Shown in pieces: positions 9,308 to 19,197 of a stretch of 64,000 bases of DNA (positions within the stretch are counted from its first letter, which is position 1; the number at the start of each line of letters is the position of its first letter). Position numbers and translations under genes: made by a program. Source of the DNA: an uncultured Alphaproteobacteria bacterium. GTDB taxonomy: Bacteria > Pseudomonadota > Alphaproteobacteria > Rs-D84. Under the pieces are notes generated by a model. It had not been told where the DNA came from, ran no database searches, and saw only the letters and a program-made list of their open reading frames with translations. Location: contig CALXLG010000001.1 of NCBI GenBank assembly GCA_944389135.1, forward strand, positions 1 to 64,000. Direction: 5' to 3'.

Positions 9308-9762
9308 AACAAAACTTTATTAACTTTTTGAAAAATGCGTTTCCTTTTATCGCTGTAATAATATTATGGCGATTGTCTGTCGCGTTTTGGAATCCTGCTG
9401 GTATTCTTGCAATAATACCTATATTTTATTCTTCTTTCGTAAAGCCTGTACCTTGGTTTGCACCGTTTGCTGTTATATTTTGTTTTTTAATTGATTACCG
9501 TTTTGATTCTTTAGTTTTCTGGACAGTAATGTACTGCTTGTTTTATGCAATAAACGGTTTTCAAAACATAATTGATTTATCAAGAGTTGATAAAAATGCA
9601 ATTAACATTTTTATGATATTTTTCGGCATATCTACACTTATTCTTTCGTTTATGAATTTTAATTTTTCAAATATAATACGCGCAATTTGGTTGTTTGCTT
9701 GGGTATCTACATTATACATTCCTATAACAGCGTTAATCAAAAAGGTATGCGATGATAGATAA
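9304..9762 (+). CDS. mreD: Rod-shape protein MreD
   Basis: Integral membrane partner of MreC. 152 residues, almost entirely hydrophobic with about five membrane segments, and no other recognisable motif. The assignment rests on size, topology and its place between mreC and mrdA. It begins inside the mreC stop (ATGA) and overlaps mrdA by 11 bases, so translation is likely coupled. Confidence 0.85.
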   Translation: MKQNFINFLKNAFPFIAVIILWRLSVAFWNPAGILAIIPIFYSSFVKPVPWFAPFAVIFCFLIDYRFDSLVFWTVMYCLFYAINGFQNIIDLSRVDKNAINIFMIFFGISTLILSFMNFNFSNIIRAIWLFAWVSTLYIPITALIKKVCDDR

Positions 9763-11527
9763 AGAAGTTGCCCGTCTTTTTGATAGAAGAAGCGCGTTAT
9801 TTTTAACAGCAGGTGCTGTATTAACATCTGCACTTATTATGCGTATGCTGCAAATGCAATTATTTAACTATCGTGAATATACAAAAAAAAGCGAAAACAA
9901 CTCTTTTAGAATTCAAATTAATATGCCAGAACGTGGCAGAATTTTATCTTCTTCTGGAAGTCCTATATCTCGTGATACATCCATATACAGAATTTATATA
10001 GTCCCCGAAGAAACAGATGATATCAAAGGGTTAATTTCTACCATTGCATCCGAATTAAAATTAAAAAAGAAAAGTGTTGATAGAATATATAAGAAAATAA
10101 AAAAGCAACCAAAATTTCAACCTATACTTGTCAGTGAAAATACCGATTGGAAAGAGCTGGCAAAACTGCAGGCAAAAAATTTACCTGGTCTACATGTAAG
10201 AAGCGGTTTTTCTAGAAAATATGAACTTGGGCCTGCTGGTGCCCAAATATTTGGATATGTTGGCGCGCCAAGTGAACCTGTTCCAAACGCACCGTTTTTT
10301 ACAACCGGTATCACAGGTTTAGAAAAACGTTTTAATGAATCTTTATCCGGTGTTCCTGGTCAAACAGTTATGATTACAAATGCAACAGGTCGCGTAACAG
10401 GAGAAGACAAAACGCAATTTAAGCAACCCATTGTTGGTAAAGACTTAAAGACAACAATTAATGATAAAGTTCAACGCGTTATGTATGATTCTTTGATGTT
10501 ACATCGTTCTGGTTGTGGTGTTGCATTGGATATAGAAACAGGTGATATATTAGCAATGGTTTCTGCACCAAGTTTTGACCCAAATAACTTTAGTTCTGAT
10601 GATGGTGAAGAATATATTTCTTCATTACGTGACGATTTTATGAAGCCTTTTATGAATAAGACAATAGAAGGTTTATATCCACCAGGTTCTACTTTTAAGA
10701 TAGTTGTTGCGTTGGCAGCATTAGAAGCCGGTGCAATTACACCAAATGAAAAAATATTCTGCCCAGGTCATTGGGATTATGGTGATAGAAGATATCACTG
10801 TTGGGAAGCAAAAGGTCATGGTTGGGTAGATTTAGCTGGTGCATTAAAACATTCTTGCGATATTTACTTTTATCAAATTGCGTTACGCATAGGTATTGAC
10901 GCTATTAAAGAAATGGCAATAAAACTTGGTTTTACACAAAAGTATATGGATGGTATTTTATCCAGAGAAATGGCGGGAGTTATACCAGATAGATATTGGA
11001 AAGAAAAACAAATAGGTTATAGATGGATGCACGGTGATACCATTATATCTGGAATTGGACAAGGTTTTACTTTAACAAATTGTCTACAGCTGGCAGTTAT
11101 GATGGCAAGAACCGCTTCTAATAAAGTCGTTATGCCACGTCTAATTTTAACAGATGAAAAGCCACAATTTGCCAACCTTAAATTGCAGAAAAAAAATATT
11201 CAAGCAGTATTAAATGGACTTGAACAAGTTACGAAAAAAGGTGGTACAGCTGCCGGCAGTGCAATAAATGTTGGTGGCGCAAAAATGGGTGGAAAAACTG
11301 GTACTTCACAGGTTCGCAGCATTTCGCGTGAAGAACGTCTTAGCGGTGTTTTAACAAACGAACAATTAAAATGGAATATGCGAAACCACGGTTTATTCGT
11401 TGGTTATGCACCAACAAACAAACCCAAATATGCAGTTTGCGTAATAACGGAACATTCTGGTGGCAGTGGTTTGGCCGCAAGAACTGTTGCCGCAACCATG
11501 CGAGAATTATTGAAAAAGGACAAATAA
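9752..11527 (+). CDS. mrdA: Penicillin-binding protein 2 (elongasome transpeptidase)
   Basis: Cross-links peptidoglycan during cell elongation. 591 residues: one N-terminal membrane helix (about 14-35), the pedestal/dimerisation region, then the transpeptidase domain with STFK (S about 313), the SxN-position motif S-C-D (about 368-370) and KTGT (K about 515). The central motif has Asp in the third position, as in other PBP2 proteins. It ends at the base before mrdB. Confidence 0.97.
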   Translation: MIDKEVARLFDRRSALFLTAGAVLTSALIMRMLQMQLFNYREYTKKSENNSFRIQINMPERGRILSSSGSPISRDTSIYRIYIVPEETDDIKGLISTIASELKLKKKSVDRIYKKIKKQPKFQPILVSENTDWKELAKLQAKNLPGLHVRSGFSRKYELGPAGAQIFGYVGAPSEPVPNAPFFTTGITGLEKRFNESLSGVPGQTVMITNATGRVTGEDKTQFKQPIVGKDLKTTINDKVQRVMYDSLMLHRSGCGVALDIETGDILAMVSAPSFDPNNFSSDDGEEYISSLRDDFMKPFMNKTIEGLYPPGSTFKIVVALAALEAGAITPNEKIFCPGHWDYGDRRYHCWEAKGHGWVDLAGALKHSCDIYFYQIALRIGIDAIKEMAIKLGFTQKYMDGILSREMAGVIPDRYWKEKQIGYRWMHGDTIISGIGQGFTLTNCLQLAVMMARTASNKVVMPRLILTDEKPQFANLKLQKKNIQAVLNGLEQVTKKGGTAAGSAINVGGAKMGGKTGTSQVRSISREERLSGVLTNEQLKWNMRNHGLFVGYAPTNKPKYAVCVITEHSGGSGLAARTVAATMRELLKKDK

Positions 11528-12673
11528 ATGACACGCCAAACACGTGTTTCTAATGCTAATATGATGACGTTTCCTGAAAAACTTAGCCGTTTTTCATGGG
11601 CTCTTTTTATTCCTATGTGTTTGGTTCTGGCAATATCTATTGTTGTTTTATATTCTGCAGGTGGCGGTTCTTGGTATCCTTTTGCAATGTCGCAATTAAT
11701 AAAAATATTATTGGGATTTGCGGTTTTCTTTTTTGCGGCTTTTACAAATATTAAAACTTGGGTTAAATCTGCTTATTTAATTTATGCAGTTGCCTTAATT
11801 ATGATAGTTCTTGTAACTTTTGTTGGACATACTGGTATGGGGGCACAAAGATGGCTTAACCTTGGTTTCTTTCATGTACAACCATCAGAATTAATTAAAA
11901 TTGCTTTGGTTTTGGCTTTGGCACGTTATTTTGCATGGATGAATTCTGTTGAATTATCACAAATTAAAAATTATGCCGTACCTGCCGCAATGTTGGCCGT
12001 TCCATTTTTATTAATTGTTTTACAACCAGACCTTGGTACTGCTTTATCACTTGGTATGATAACAGTTGGTATGTTTTATATAGTTGGCGCACAAAAAAAA
12101 TGGTTCATAATAGCCATAATTCTTGGACTGCTGTCTGCACCACTTATATGGTATGGCGGTTTACATGATTATCAACGTGATAGAATAATAACTTTTATTA
12201 ACCCAGACCATGATGCTCAAGGTGCAGGATATCAAATTAACCAAGCAAAAATTGCTTTTGGCAGTGGTGGTATGCTGGGTAAAGGTTATATGGCAGGCAC
12301 ACAATCACAGCAGTCTTTCTTACCAGAAAAGCAAACTGATTTTATATTTACTATGCTTGGTGAAGAATTCGGTTTCTTCGGTGCTTTTTCATTATTAATG
12401 ATTTATACTTTAATAATAATTGTTTTATTCTGGTGCGCTAAAACATGCAGAAATAGATTTGGGCAATTGGTTTGTTTTGGTTTTATGTTGAACTTTTTCA
12501 TTTATTATTTTATAAATATCTCTATGGTTTTGGGTTTGATGCCGACCGTTGGCGTGCCACTGCCGTTAATGTCTTTTGGTGGCAGCAGCTTATTATCATT
12601 AATGTTTGGTTTCGGTCTGTGTCAAAACGCACATATTCATAAAGACCAACAGTTGTCTGCAAAAGGAAGTTAG
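11528..12673 (+). CDS. mrdB: Peptidoglycan polymerase RodA (SEDS family)
   Basis: SEDS glycosyltransferase that works with PBP2. 381 residues with about ten membrane helices. Family landmarks are visible: the GMGAQRWL-like segment after helix 4, VQPSELIKIA, LQPDLGTA and, near the end, GVPLPLMSFGGSS. It directly abuts mrdA, completing mreC-mreD-mrdA-mrdB, and topA follows after 3 bases. Confidence 0.97.
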   Translation: MTRQTRVSNANMMTFPEKLSRFSWALFIPMCLVLAISIVVLYSAGGGSWYPFAMSQLIKILLGFAVFFFAAFTNIKTWVKSAYLIYAVALIMIVLVTFVGHTGMGAQRWLNLGFFHVQPSELIKIALVLALARYFAWMNSVELSQIKNYAVPAAMLAVPFLLIVLQPDLGTALSLGMITVGMFYIVGAQKKWFIIAIILGLLSAPLIWYGGLHDYQRDRIITFINPDHDAQGAGYQINQAKIAFGSGGMLGKGYMAGTQSQQSFLPEKQTDFIFTMLGEEFGFFGAFSLLMIYTLIIIVLFWCAKTCRNRFGQLVCFGFMLNFFIYYFINISMVLGLMPTVGVPLPLMSFGGSSLLSLMFGFGLCQNAHIHKDQQLSAKGS

Positions 12674-12676
12674 AAA

Positions 12677-14926
12677 ATGAATTTACTAATTGTTGAATCC
12701 CCATCTAAAGCAAAAACCATTGAAAAATATCTTGGCAATGGTTGGCGCGTTATTGCGTCTATTGGGCATGTTCGTGATTTAGTTCCTGAAAATGGCAGTG
12801 TTGACCCAGATAAAGATTTTGCAATGCGTTGGCAAATAATGCCAGGTAAAGAAAAGCAAATAAAACTTATCACAGATGAAATAAAAAAAGCAGACGCAGT
12901 TTATCTGGCATCTGACCCGGATAGAGAAGGGGAAGCCATTGCATGGCATATTCTTGATATATTAAATGATAAAAAAGTTTTAGACGGTAAAAAAGTTTAT
13001 CGCGTTGCTTTCCACGAAATAACAAAAAAAGCCGTACAAGAAGCAATCGCACATCCACGCGAAATAGATAAAGATTTAGTTGATGCTTATCTTGTTCGTC
13101 GTGCACTTGATTATTTAATTGGTTTTGGTATATCACCGCTTTTATGGCGCAGAAATTTAGGACGCAGTGCAGGTCGCGTGCAATCTGTTGCTGTTAAATT
13201 AGTTGTTGATAGAGAACGTGAAATAGAAGCTTTTAAACCTGTTGAATATTGGTCAGTATCTGCTGATTGTGAAAAAAATAAATCTTCGTTTTCTGCAAAT
13301 CTTTCTCAATTTGATGCAAAAAAAATTGAAAAGATGACAATTGAAAATAAAGCCCAAGTTGATAATATTTTATCTGGAATAGGTAATCCGGTCATAAATG
13401 CAAAAGTTATTGCGCTGGATAAAAAGAAAACATCTCGTCGGGCAGCGGCACCTTTTACAACAAGTACGCTTCAACAAGAAGCATCTAGAAAACTTTATTT
13501 TTCTTCAAAACGTACAATGGCAACTGCTCAAAAGCTATATGAACAAGGTATGATTACTTATATGCGTACAGACGCAACTAATTTGTCTGCCGATGCAGTA
13601 AATGAAATTCGTAATTATATTCAAAACGCATATGGGGAAAAATTTGTTCCCAAGTCACCAAATGTATATGTAACAAAATCTAAGAATGCCCAGGAAGCAC
13701 ACGAAGCAATTCGTCCGACACACTTTGAAACAAACGAACATAAATTAACTGGTGATGAAGCAAAACTGTATGAATTAATCTGGAAAAGAACAATTGCTTG
13801 TCAAATGACAAATGCAGAATTTGATAGTGTTTCTGCAGATATTGAAACAGAAAACAAACGTGCTGTTTTTCATGCTGTTGGTACAACAAGAACTTTTGAC
13901 GGCTTTATGAAAGTTTATACAGAAGATAAAGATGATGCAGAAGAAACAAACGAATCTAAATTGCCAGCTTTATCAATAGGTGATGAAATTTCTATAACAA
14001 ATCTTAAGCCAGAGCAACATTTTACACAGCCACCTGCAAGATATACAGAAGCATCACTGGTAAAAAAATTAGAAGAACTTGGAATAGGGCGCCCATCTAC
14101 TTATGCAACAATTATGTCAACAATCGTAGATAGAAAATATGTCCAGCAAGATAAGCAACGCAGATTTCATCCAACACCAGGTGGTTGGGTAATTTCTTCT
14201 TACTTATCTAGGTACTTTAAAGATTTAGTAGATGTAAACTTTACTGCAAAAACAGAAGATACTTTGGACGATGTTTCAAATGGAAAACAAAAAAAGTTAG
14301 ATGCTTTACGTGATTTCTGGAAACCTACAAAATCTATGATAGATAATGCAAAAGATGTAAAAACAACCGAAATAATAAATGCGATAAACGATATTATGCA
14401 TGAACATCTATTAGCAGACGGACACGATAAATGTCCAAAATGTGGTGGTGATTTAGGTATTAAATTATCAAAGTACGGTGCTTTTATTGGTTGTGCAAAC
14501 TATCCAAAATGTAATTATACTCAGAAACTAGAAATACAAGATTCTGAAACAGAAGAAAAAAAAGATAAACAAGAGTCAGAAAATAAAAAAATAAATTCTG
14601 TAGAATTGGGTGAAGGTATTTCTTTCCGTATTGGGCGTTTTGGTCCTTATGTTACAGACGGACAAAAAAATGTTGCCGCTAAACAATACAACGCGGAAAC
14701 CATTACACTAGAAAAAGCAAAAGAACTATTATCAGGAAATACTAAAAAAGCAGAACCTATTGAACTTGGTAAAAACCCTGCAACTGATAAAATGATTTAT
14801 TATTATCCAACAGGAAGATATGGTGCATATATATCTTCTAATAAAGTAAATGTTTCTGTAAAATCACAACCTGATTTAGAAACAGCAATAGAATTAATAA
14901 ACAATAAAAAAACAAAAAAGAAATAA
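12677..14926 (+). CDS. topA: DNA topoisomerase I
   Basis: Type IA topoisomerase that relaxes negative supercoils. 749 residues: TOPRIM domain at the start (IVESPSKAKT, then DPDREGEA), active-site Tyr at about 295 in ITYMRTDATNLS, one four-Cys zinc finger near residues 585-610 (CPKC then CANYPKC), then two C-terminal repeats. Only one zinc finger is visible, fewer than in E. coli. The stop overlaps the dnaG start by one base (TAATG), so the pair is probably translationally linked. Confidence 0.97.
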   Translation: MNLLIVESPSKAKTIEKYLGNGWRVIASIGHVRDLVPENGSVDPDKDFAMRWQIMPGKEKQIKLITDEIKKADAVYLASDPDREGEAIAWHILDILNDKKVLDGKKVYRVAFHEITKKAVQEAIAHPREIDKDLVDAYLVRRALDYLIGFGISPLLWRRNLGRSAGRVQSVAVKLVVDREREIEAFKPVEYWSVSADCEKNKSSFSANLSQFDAKKIEKMTIENKAQVDNILSGIGNPVINAKVIALDKKKTSRRAAAPFTTSTLQQEASRKLYFSSKRTMATAQKLYEQGMITYMRTDATNLSADAVNEIRNYIQNAYGEKFVPKSPNVYVTKSKNAQEAHEAIRPTHFETNEHKLTGDEAKLYELIWKRTIACQMTNAEFDSVSADIETENKRAVFHAVGTTRTFDGFMKVYTEDKDDAEETNESKLPALSIGDEISITNLKPEQHFTQPPARYTEASLVKKLEELGIGRPSTYATIMSTIVDRKYVQQDKQRRFHPTPGGWVISSYLSRYFKDLVDVNFTAKTEDTLDDVSNGKQKKLDALRDFWKPTKSMIDNAKDVKTTEIINAINDIMHEHLLADGHDKCPKCGGDLGIKLSKYGAFIGCANYPKCNYTQKLEIQDSETEEKKDKQESENKKINSVELGEGISFRIGRFGPYVTDGQKNVAAKQYNAETITLEKAKELLSGNTKKAEPIELGKNPATDKMIYYYPTGRYGAYISSNKVNVSVKSQPDLETAIELINNKKTKKK

Positions 14927-16542
14927 TGGCAGGATACGACCGGAATTTTACAGATGAACTTCGTACACGTTTATCAATTGTAGATGTGGTTGGACGACGC
15001 GTTCCGCTTGTAAAAAAAGGTCAAAACTATTGGGGATGTTGTCCTTTTCATAATGAAAAAACACCAAGTTTTTCTGTAAATGAAGAAAAAGGTTTTTATC
15101 ACTGCTTTGGTTGTGGTGAACATGGTGATATAATTTCTTTTACTATGAAATCTAATAACATAGGTTTTGTAGAAGCTATCAAAGAACTTGCAAATCAGGC
15201 TGGAATAAAGATGCCTGAATATAAACCAAAATCCGCAGAGCAGGTTGCACGCGAAGAAAATTATTTCCAAATAGTTGAACAAGCAACACAAATTTATCAA
15301 AAAAAATTATTTGAACCAGAAGGGCAAGAGGCTCTGAATTATATACATAAGCGCGGTTTTTCTGATGAAATGATAAAAAAATACCGGCTTGGTTATGCAC
15401 CAAAAAATAATTTAATAGCTAATAAATTTGCAACCTTAAAACAGGATAAACTTTTATCTACTGGTCTTTGCAGACGTGGTGATTACGGGATGTATGATTT
15501 TTTCCGTGATAAATTAATGTTTCCTATTTTTAATGCTCACGGTCAAGTCGTTGCTTTTTCTGGGCGTAGTCTGGATGGTTCGGAACCAAAATATATAAAT
15601 ACTGCCGATACAGAATTATTTCATAAAAGAAAAACTATTTTTGGTTTAAATTTTGCCCGTGATGCAATTCATCGTGCAAATAGAAGTATTGTCGTAGAAG
15701 GTCAAATTGATGCAATTCAAATGCAATCTAATGGTTTTCCAGAAACTGTCGCACCACTTGGTACGGCACTGACAGAAGACCATATTGCTATTTTATGTAA
15801 ATCAAACAGAAATATTATATTCTGTTTTGATGGCGATAATGCAGGTCAAAAAGCAGCTGCTAGGGCCTGTGATATTGTTATGCCTTTCTTGCGTGATAAT
15901 TCTGATGTTCGTTTTGCTTTTGTCACAGGTGGCAAAGACCCAGATGAAATATTAAAAACGTCCGGTGTGGATGCAATGCGCAAAATAATAGACGAATCTA
16001 CACCGCTTGTTGATTTTCTATGGGAAATTACTAATAAAAACTTTTTAGTATCAACACCCGGTGGACGCACGCAGGCAGAAAAATTCTTGAAACAAAAAAC
16101 AGATAAAATATCTGATGTTGCACTGCGCGCAGAATATGAACAAGAATATAATTCCAGAAAATTTAATTCTTGGCATAAATGGAAAAAATCTACACAAAAA
16201 AATATAAATATTGAATTACCAGAAGTAGATTCAATTACACAAAAAACGCTTATATTTATTACTGATAAATATCCAGAACTTGCAGAACGGTATGCAGAAT
16301 TTTTAGCAAGTCTTAATATAAATTTTGACGGTTCGGTACCTGAAATGAATATTAATGCAACCGATGCTGAAAAATATATTGTTTCATTAAAACTTCAAAA
16401 ATATCTAGAAAAGCTTAATACAGAAAAGAAAGAAATTATGGCAAAATTACTGGCTGGTGAAGATGTAGAAGAAAAAATGAATTTTATAAATTCTGAAATT
16501 AATCGCGCAAAAGAAAAATTAGATACTTTGATTTCTATGTAA
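14926..16542 (+). CDS. dnaG: DNA primase
   Basis: Makes RNA primers at the replication fork. 538 residues: N-terminal zinc-binding domain (CPFH then CFGCG), the RNA polymerase core with TOPRIM motifs VVEGQIDAI and FDGDNAGQKAA, and a C-terminal helical region where DnaB normally binds, which is poorly conserved here. The topA-dnaG pairing differs from the common rpsU-dnaG-rpoD order; no rpoD follows. Confidence 0.96.
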   Translation: MAGYDRNFTDELRTRLSIVDVVGRRVPLVKKGQNYWGCCPFHNEKTPSFSVNEEKGFYHCFGCGEHGDIISFTMKSNNIGFVEAIKELANQAGIKMPEYKPKSAEQVAREENYFQIVEQATQIYQKKLFEPEGQEALNYIHKRGFSDEMIKKYRLGYAPKNNLIANKFATLKQDKLLSTGLCRRGDYGMYDFFRDKLMFPIFNAHGQVVAFSGRSLDGSEPKYINTADTELFHKRKTIFGLNFARDAIHRANRSIVVEGQIDAIQMQSNGFPETVAPLGTALTEDHIAILCKSNRNIIFCFDGDNAGQKAAARACDIVMPFLRDNSDVRFAFVTGGKDPDEILKTSGVDAMRKIIDESTPLVDFLWEITNKNFLVSTPGGRTQAEKFLKQKTDKISDVALRAEYEQEYNSRKFNSWHKWKKSTQKNINIELPEVDSITQKTLIFITDKYPELAERYAEFLASLNINFDGSVPEMNINATDAEKYIVSLKLQKYLEKLNTEKKEIMAKLLAGEDVEEKMNFINSEINRAKEKLDTLISM

Positions 16543-16567
16543 AAAGCCGGTATTTACCGGCTTTTTT
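16541..16567. terminator. Bidirectional terminator between dnaG and ychF
   Basis: AAAAAGCCGGT, ATTT, ACCGGCTTTTTT: hairpin with A and T runs on both sides between convergent genes. Same hairpin design as at 4383. Confidence 0.85.
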
Positions 16568-17645
16568 AATTATTAAACAAGAAATGACAAATATCACCTT
16601 CTTGCATAACATATTCTTTACCAACAAGTCGCATTTTACCGGCTTCTTTTACGGCAACTTCACCACCAAGCGCAATAAAATCTTCTGGTGATATAATTTC
16701 TGCACGTATAAAACCTTTTTCAAAATCGGTATGTATTTTTCCGGCTGCCTGTGGTGCAGTCATACCTTTGGTTATTGTCCATGCATGTGCTTCTTTTGGC
16801 CCAACTGTATAATATGTCTGCAGTCCAAGTGTATCATAACCAGTTTTTATAACTTTATCTAAACCAGATTCTTTTAAACCTAAATCATCTAAAAACATCT
16901 TTCTTTCTTCCATATCAACAATTTGTGATATTTCCATTTCTATCTTTGATGATATAACAAGAACTGGTGCAGATTTACCAAATTTTTCAACAACTAAATC
17001 TGAATATTTATTACCTGTTGCCGCCGCAGATTCTTCAACATTACATACGTATATAACAGGTTTTGCAGTTAATAAATTAAATGGAGTGCTATCAACTTCT
17101 GAATTTCTTGCGGGCGTCCCATTTGCCAGACCGTCACGAATAACTTTTGCATCAGCAAGTAATTTTATAGCATTTTTATCTAAACCATGTGCCTTTTTCT
17201 CAAGATTTTTCATCTGCTTATCAATGCTTTCTAGGTCAGCCAGCATTAATTCTGTTTCAATTGTATCAATATCAGATAGTGGGTCTATGCGTCCATTTAC
17301 ATGAACAATATCATCATTTTCAAAACATCTGACAACGTGAATTATCGCATCTGTTGATAAAATATTACCTAAAAATTTATTACCAAGTCCTTCACCACTT
17401 GATGCCCCTTTTACTAAACCAGCAATATCAACTATCTCTAGCTGTGTTGGTATAATTTTCTGAGATTTTGCAACCTCTGCCAATTTAAGTAAAGTTGCAT
17501 CTGGCACAACAACACGACCTGTATTAGGTTCTATCGTGCAAAATGGATAATTTTGCGCGTCTGCCGCCGCACTTTGTGTCAATGCATTAAATAATGTAGA
17601 TTTACCAACATTTGGTAATCCGACAATTCCACAATTGAATCCCAT
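16566..17645 (-). CDS. ychF: Redox-regulated ATPase YchF (Obg family)
   Basis: Ribosome-associated P-loop ATPase. The family start MGFNCGIVGLPNVGKST is present, so I place the start at 17645 with AAGGA upstream, giving 359 residues; a longer reading to 17726 adds 27 residues not expected in the family. Walker A GLPNVGKS, switch region DIAGLVKGAS and the C-terminal TGS-like domain ending in EGDICHFLFNN are visible. A short gap separates it from the divergent SufD-like gene. Confidence 0.96.
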   Translation of the reverse strand: MGFNCGIVGLPNVGKSTLFNALTQSAAADAQNYPFCTIEPNTGRVVVPDATLLKLAEVAKSQKIIPTQLEIVDIAGLVKGASSGEGLGNKFLGNILSTDAIIHVVRCFENDDIVHVNGRIDPLSDIDTIETELMLADLESIDKQMKNLEKKAHGLDKNAIKLLADAKVIRDGLANGTPARNSEVDSTPFNLLTAKPVIYVCNVEESAAATGNKYSDLVVEKFGKSAPVLVISSKIEMEISQIVDMEERKMFLDDLGLKESGLDKVIKTGYDTLGLQTYYTVGPKEAHAWTITKGMTAPQAAGKIHTDFEKGFIRAEIISPEDFIALGGEVAVKEAGKMRLVGKEYVMQEGDICHFLFNN

Positions 17646-17661
17646 TTTTATTTCCTTTATA

Positions 17662-18354
17662 ATGTTGATTAATATGTCATACATGTGGGAAAATTTCAAT
17701 ATAAAAACCTTTCCTGCGGAAACCATTGTTTACCGCGATGGGCTGTTTTGTCCTGAATTATCAACACTTAAAAATACAGATATTGATAAAAATTATGATT
17801 TACCAGTTCATATAATATATGTCGGTGAAATAACCGATAAAAACGAACTTGATGTAAATATATCTGCACAAAATCAAAAAGTTTTTCTAAGTATGAAAAT
17901 AAAAAATAAAAAGCCGGCTTTTTTAAACATTTTTATCAAAAACACCGGTAAAAAATCTGATTTTCGTGCTCATATTATGTTAGAAAATAATAATGATTTA
18001 ATATTTAATTGCACATCTGAACATTCTGAATCTGAAACAACGGGTTTAATCAAAGTAAAATTACTGGCAGGAAAAGAAAGTAAATCTAAATTATCAGGTA
18101 CAGCGATAATAAATAAAAATTGCTTAAAAACACAATCTGATATAAGTTTTTCTGCAATTGCTGATAAAAGTGCAAGAATAGAATTTATGCCAGCGCAAAA
18201 AATATCTGCATTGCCAGAAAAAGCAGATCATAGTGCATCTATATATAAACCAACAGATTTTCAAATTGAATATTTAAGAGAATCAGGACTGTCATCAATA
18301 GAAATAGAAAATATTATGAAAGAAGCTTTTTTCAATGATATGAATTTATTTTAA
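17662..18354 (+). CDS. Orphan mini SufD/SufB-core-like protein
   Basis: About 230 residues. The C terminus (EKADHSASIYKPTD, then YLRESGLSSIEIENIMKEAF) matches the end of SufB/SufD proteins, where a KxxHGA motif precedes a beta-helix cap and two helices. The middle is beta-rich, as in the SufBD core. Full-length SufD is about 400 residues, so the N-terminal helical part is missing. No sufC, sufB or sufS is nearby. The start is unsure: ATG 17662, 17674 or 17683, none with a clear ribosome binding site. A role in Fe-S scaffold assembly is inference; it could be a degenerate paralogue. Confidence 0.6.
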   Translation: MLINMSYMWENFNIKTFPAETIVYRDGLFCPELSTLKNTDIDKNYDLPVHIIYVGEITDKNELDVNISAQNQKVFLSMKIKNKKPAFLNIFIKNTGKKSDFRAHIMLENNNDLIFNCTSEHSESETTGLIKVKLLAGKESKSKLSGTAIINKNCLKTQSDISFSAIADKSARIEFMPAQKISALPEKADHSASIYKPTDFQIEYLRESGLSSIEIENIMKEAFFNDMNLF

Positions 18355-18412
18355 TCTCTTTCATATACAGAATTTTTTAATATTTCTTTATTTTTCTATC
18401 TTAATTATTTAT

Positions 18413-18435
18413 AAAAAACCCCTATTTTATAGGGG
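18413..18435 (-). terminator. Intrinsic terminator of rpmJ
   Basis: CCCCTAT (18419-18425), loop TTT, ATAGGGG (18429-18435), with a T6 run on the minus strand. Confidence 0.8.
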
Positions 18436-18446
18436 ATAAAACTATT

Positions 18447-18581
18447 TTATTTCTTTTTGAAGCCTTGCTTTGCCTTTAATTTAGGATTAGCTGGGTCAAT
18501 CAAAATAACTTGTTTACCACGGCGAATTTGTTTTATATTACCGCGTTTCTTCCAAGCTTTTAATGAACTTAAAAATTTCAT
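18447..18581 (-). CDS. rpmJ: 50S ribosomal protein bL36, cysteine-free form
   Basis: A 44-codon gene. The protein starts MKFLSSLKAWKKRGN, then IRRGKQVILIDPANPKLKAKQG and a basic tail. This is the bL36 pattern of the zinc-independent type: basic patch, RRxGxxxVI, NPxxKxxQG, with none of the four zinc-binding Cys. AAGGAT precedes the ATG on the minus strand, and a terminator follows. Alone rather than in the spc ribosomal operon, as is common for the C-minus form in alphaproteobacteria. Confidence 0.85.
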   Translation of the reverse strand: MKFLSSLKAWKKRGNIKQIRRGKQVILIDPANPKLKAKQGFKKK

Positions 18582-18842
18582 ATCAAAATCCTTTTTGTGC
18601 GCTAATTATAAACGCTTTTTATAAAAAATCAAATATTTATTATATATTTTTGTTGTTTTTGTTTGCCCTGTTAGTTTTGTTAAAAACGTTTTTTAACTTT
18701 TTATTAACAGGTTTTCAACAATTTTTTCTTAGATTTACGGGAATTTTTTAAAAAATGTTAATATTTCTTTAAAGTAATTAACAGTTAAAAATTACATATG
18801 TTTTCAACACTTTTAACAATTTTGTTTATTTGTTTTTTATGC

Positions 18843-18871
18843 TTGTTGAAAATTGTTGAAATTGTTATAAT
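18843..18871 (+). promoter_or_regulatory. Sigma-70-like promoter for virB3-virB4
   Basis: TTGTTG (18843-18848), 17-base spacer, TATAAT (18866-18871). It lies inside the longest reading frame of virB3, which supports the shorter start at 18900. Confidence 0.5.
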
Positions 18872-18899
18872 TCAAGCAGCAGGGGGAATTTATCCAAAA

Positions 18900-19196
18900 A
18901 TGAAGCAAAAAGTACTAAAAGCATTGGCTAATCCTGCACGTATTTTCTACGTGCCTTATTCGCTTGCTGTTATAAATTTTGCTTTACAATTTATTATCTT
19001 TATAATTCTTTTTATACTTGGGTTGGTTTTATATGGTATTGATAGTTGGATAAATCCTTTATATTTCTTAGTTTCTGTGTGTGTTGTACATATGATTTTA
19101 GCGTTATATTCAAAAAAAGACCCGCAGTTAGGACAGATAATATCGGCAAAAATACAATTATTAAAAAAGAAAATTCCAGGGAGATTAGCAGCATAA
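18900..19196 (+). CDS. virB3: VirB3-like type IV secretion membrane protein
   Basis: Small inner-membrane part of a type IV secretion system. From ATG 18900 it has 98 residues, the usual VirB3 size: a short polar start with NPARIFYVPYS, two hydrophobic helices (about 18-42 and 48-68), then SKKDPQLGQI, which fits the family's conserved DP motif after the second helix. AGGGGGA lies 12 bases upstream. The frame is open back to ATG 18798, but that would place a promoter within the gene. It ends one base before virB4, the normal partner. Confidence 0.8.
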   Translation: MKQKVLKALANPARIFYVPYSLAVINFALQFIIFIILFILGLVLYGIDSWINPLYFLVSVCVVHMILALYSKKDPQLGQIISAKIQLLKKKIPGRLAA

Positions 19197-19197
19197 A

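Noticed and set aside
18563-18751. 62-codon open frame before virB3
   Set aside because: It begins within the rpmJ region on the opposite strand and encodes a low-complexity Phe/Leu run expected from T-rich DNA. No ribosome binding site.
18798-18899. N-terminal extension of VirB3 to ATG 18798
   Set aside because: It would add 34 residues with an extra hydrophobic segment unlike VirB3 and would contain a good promoter; no ribosome binding site lies before it.
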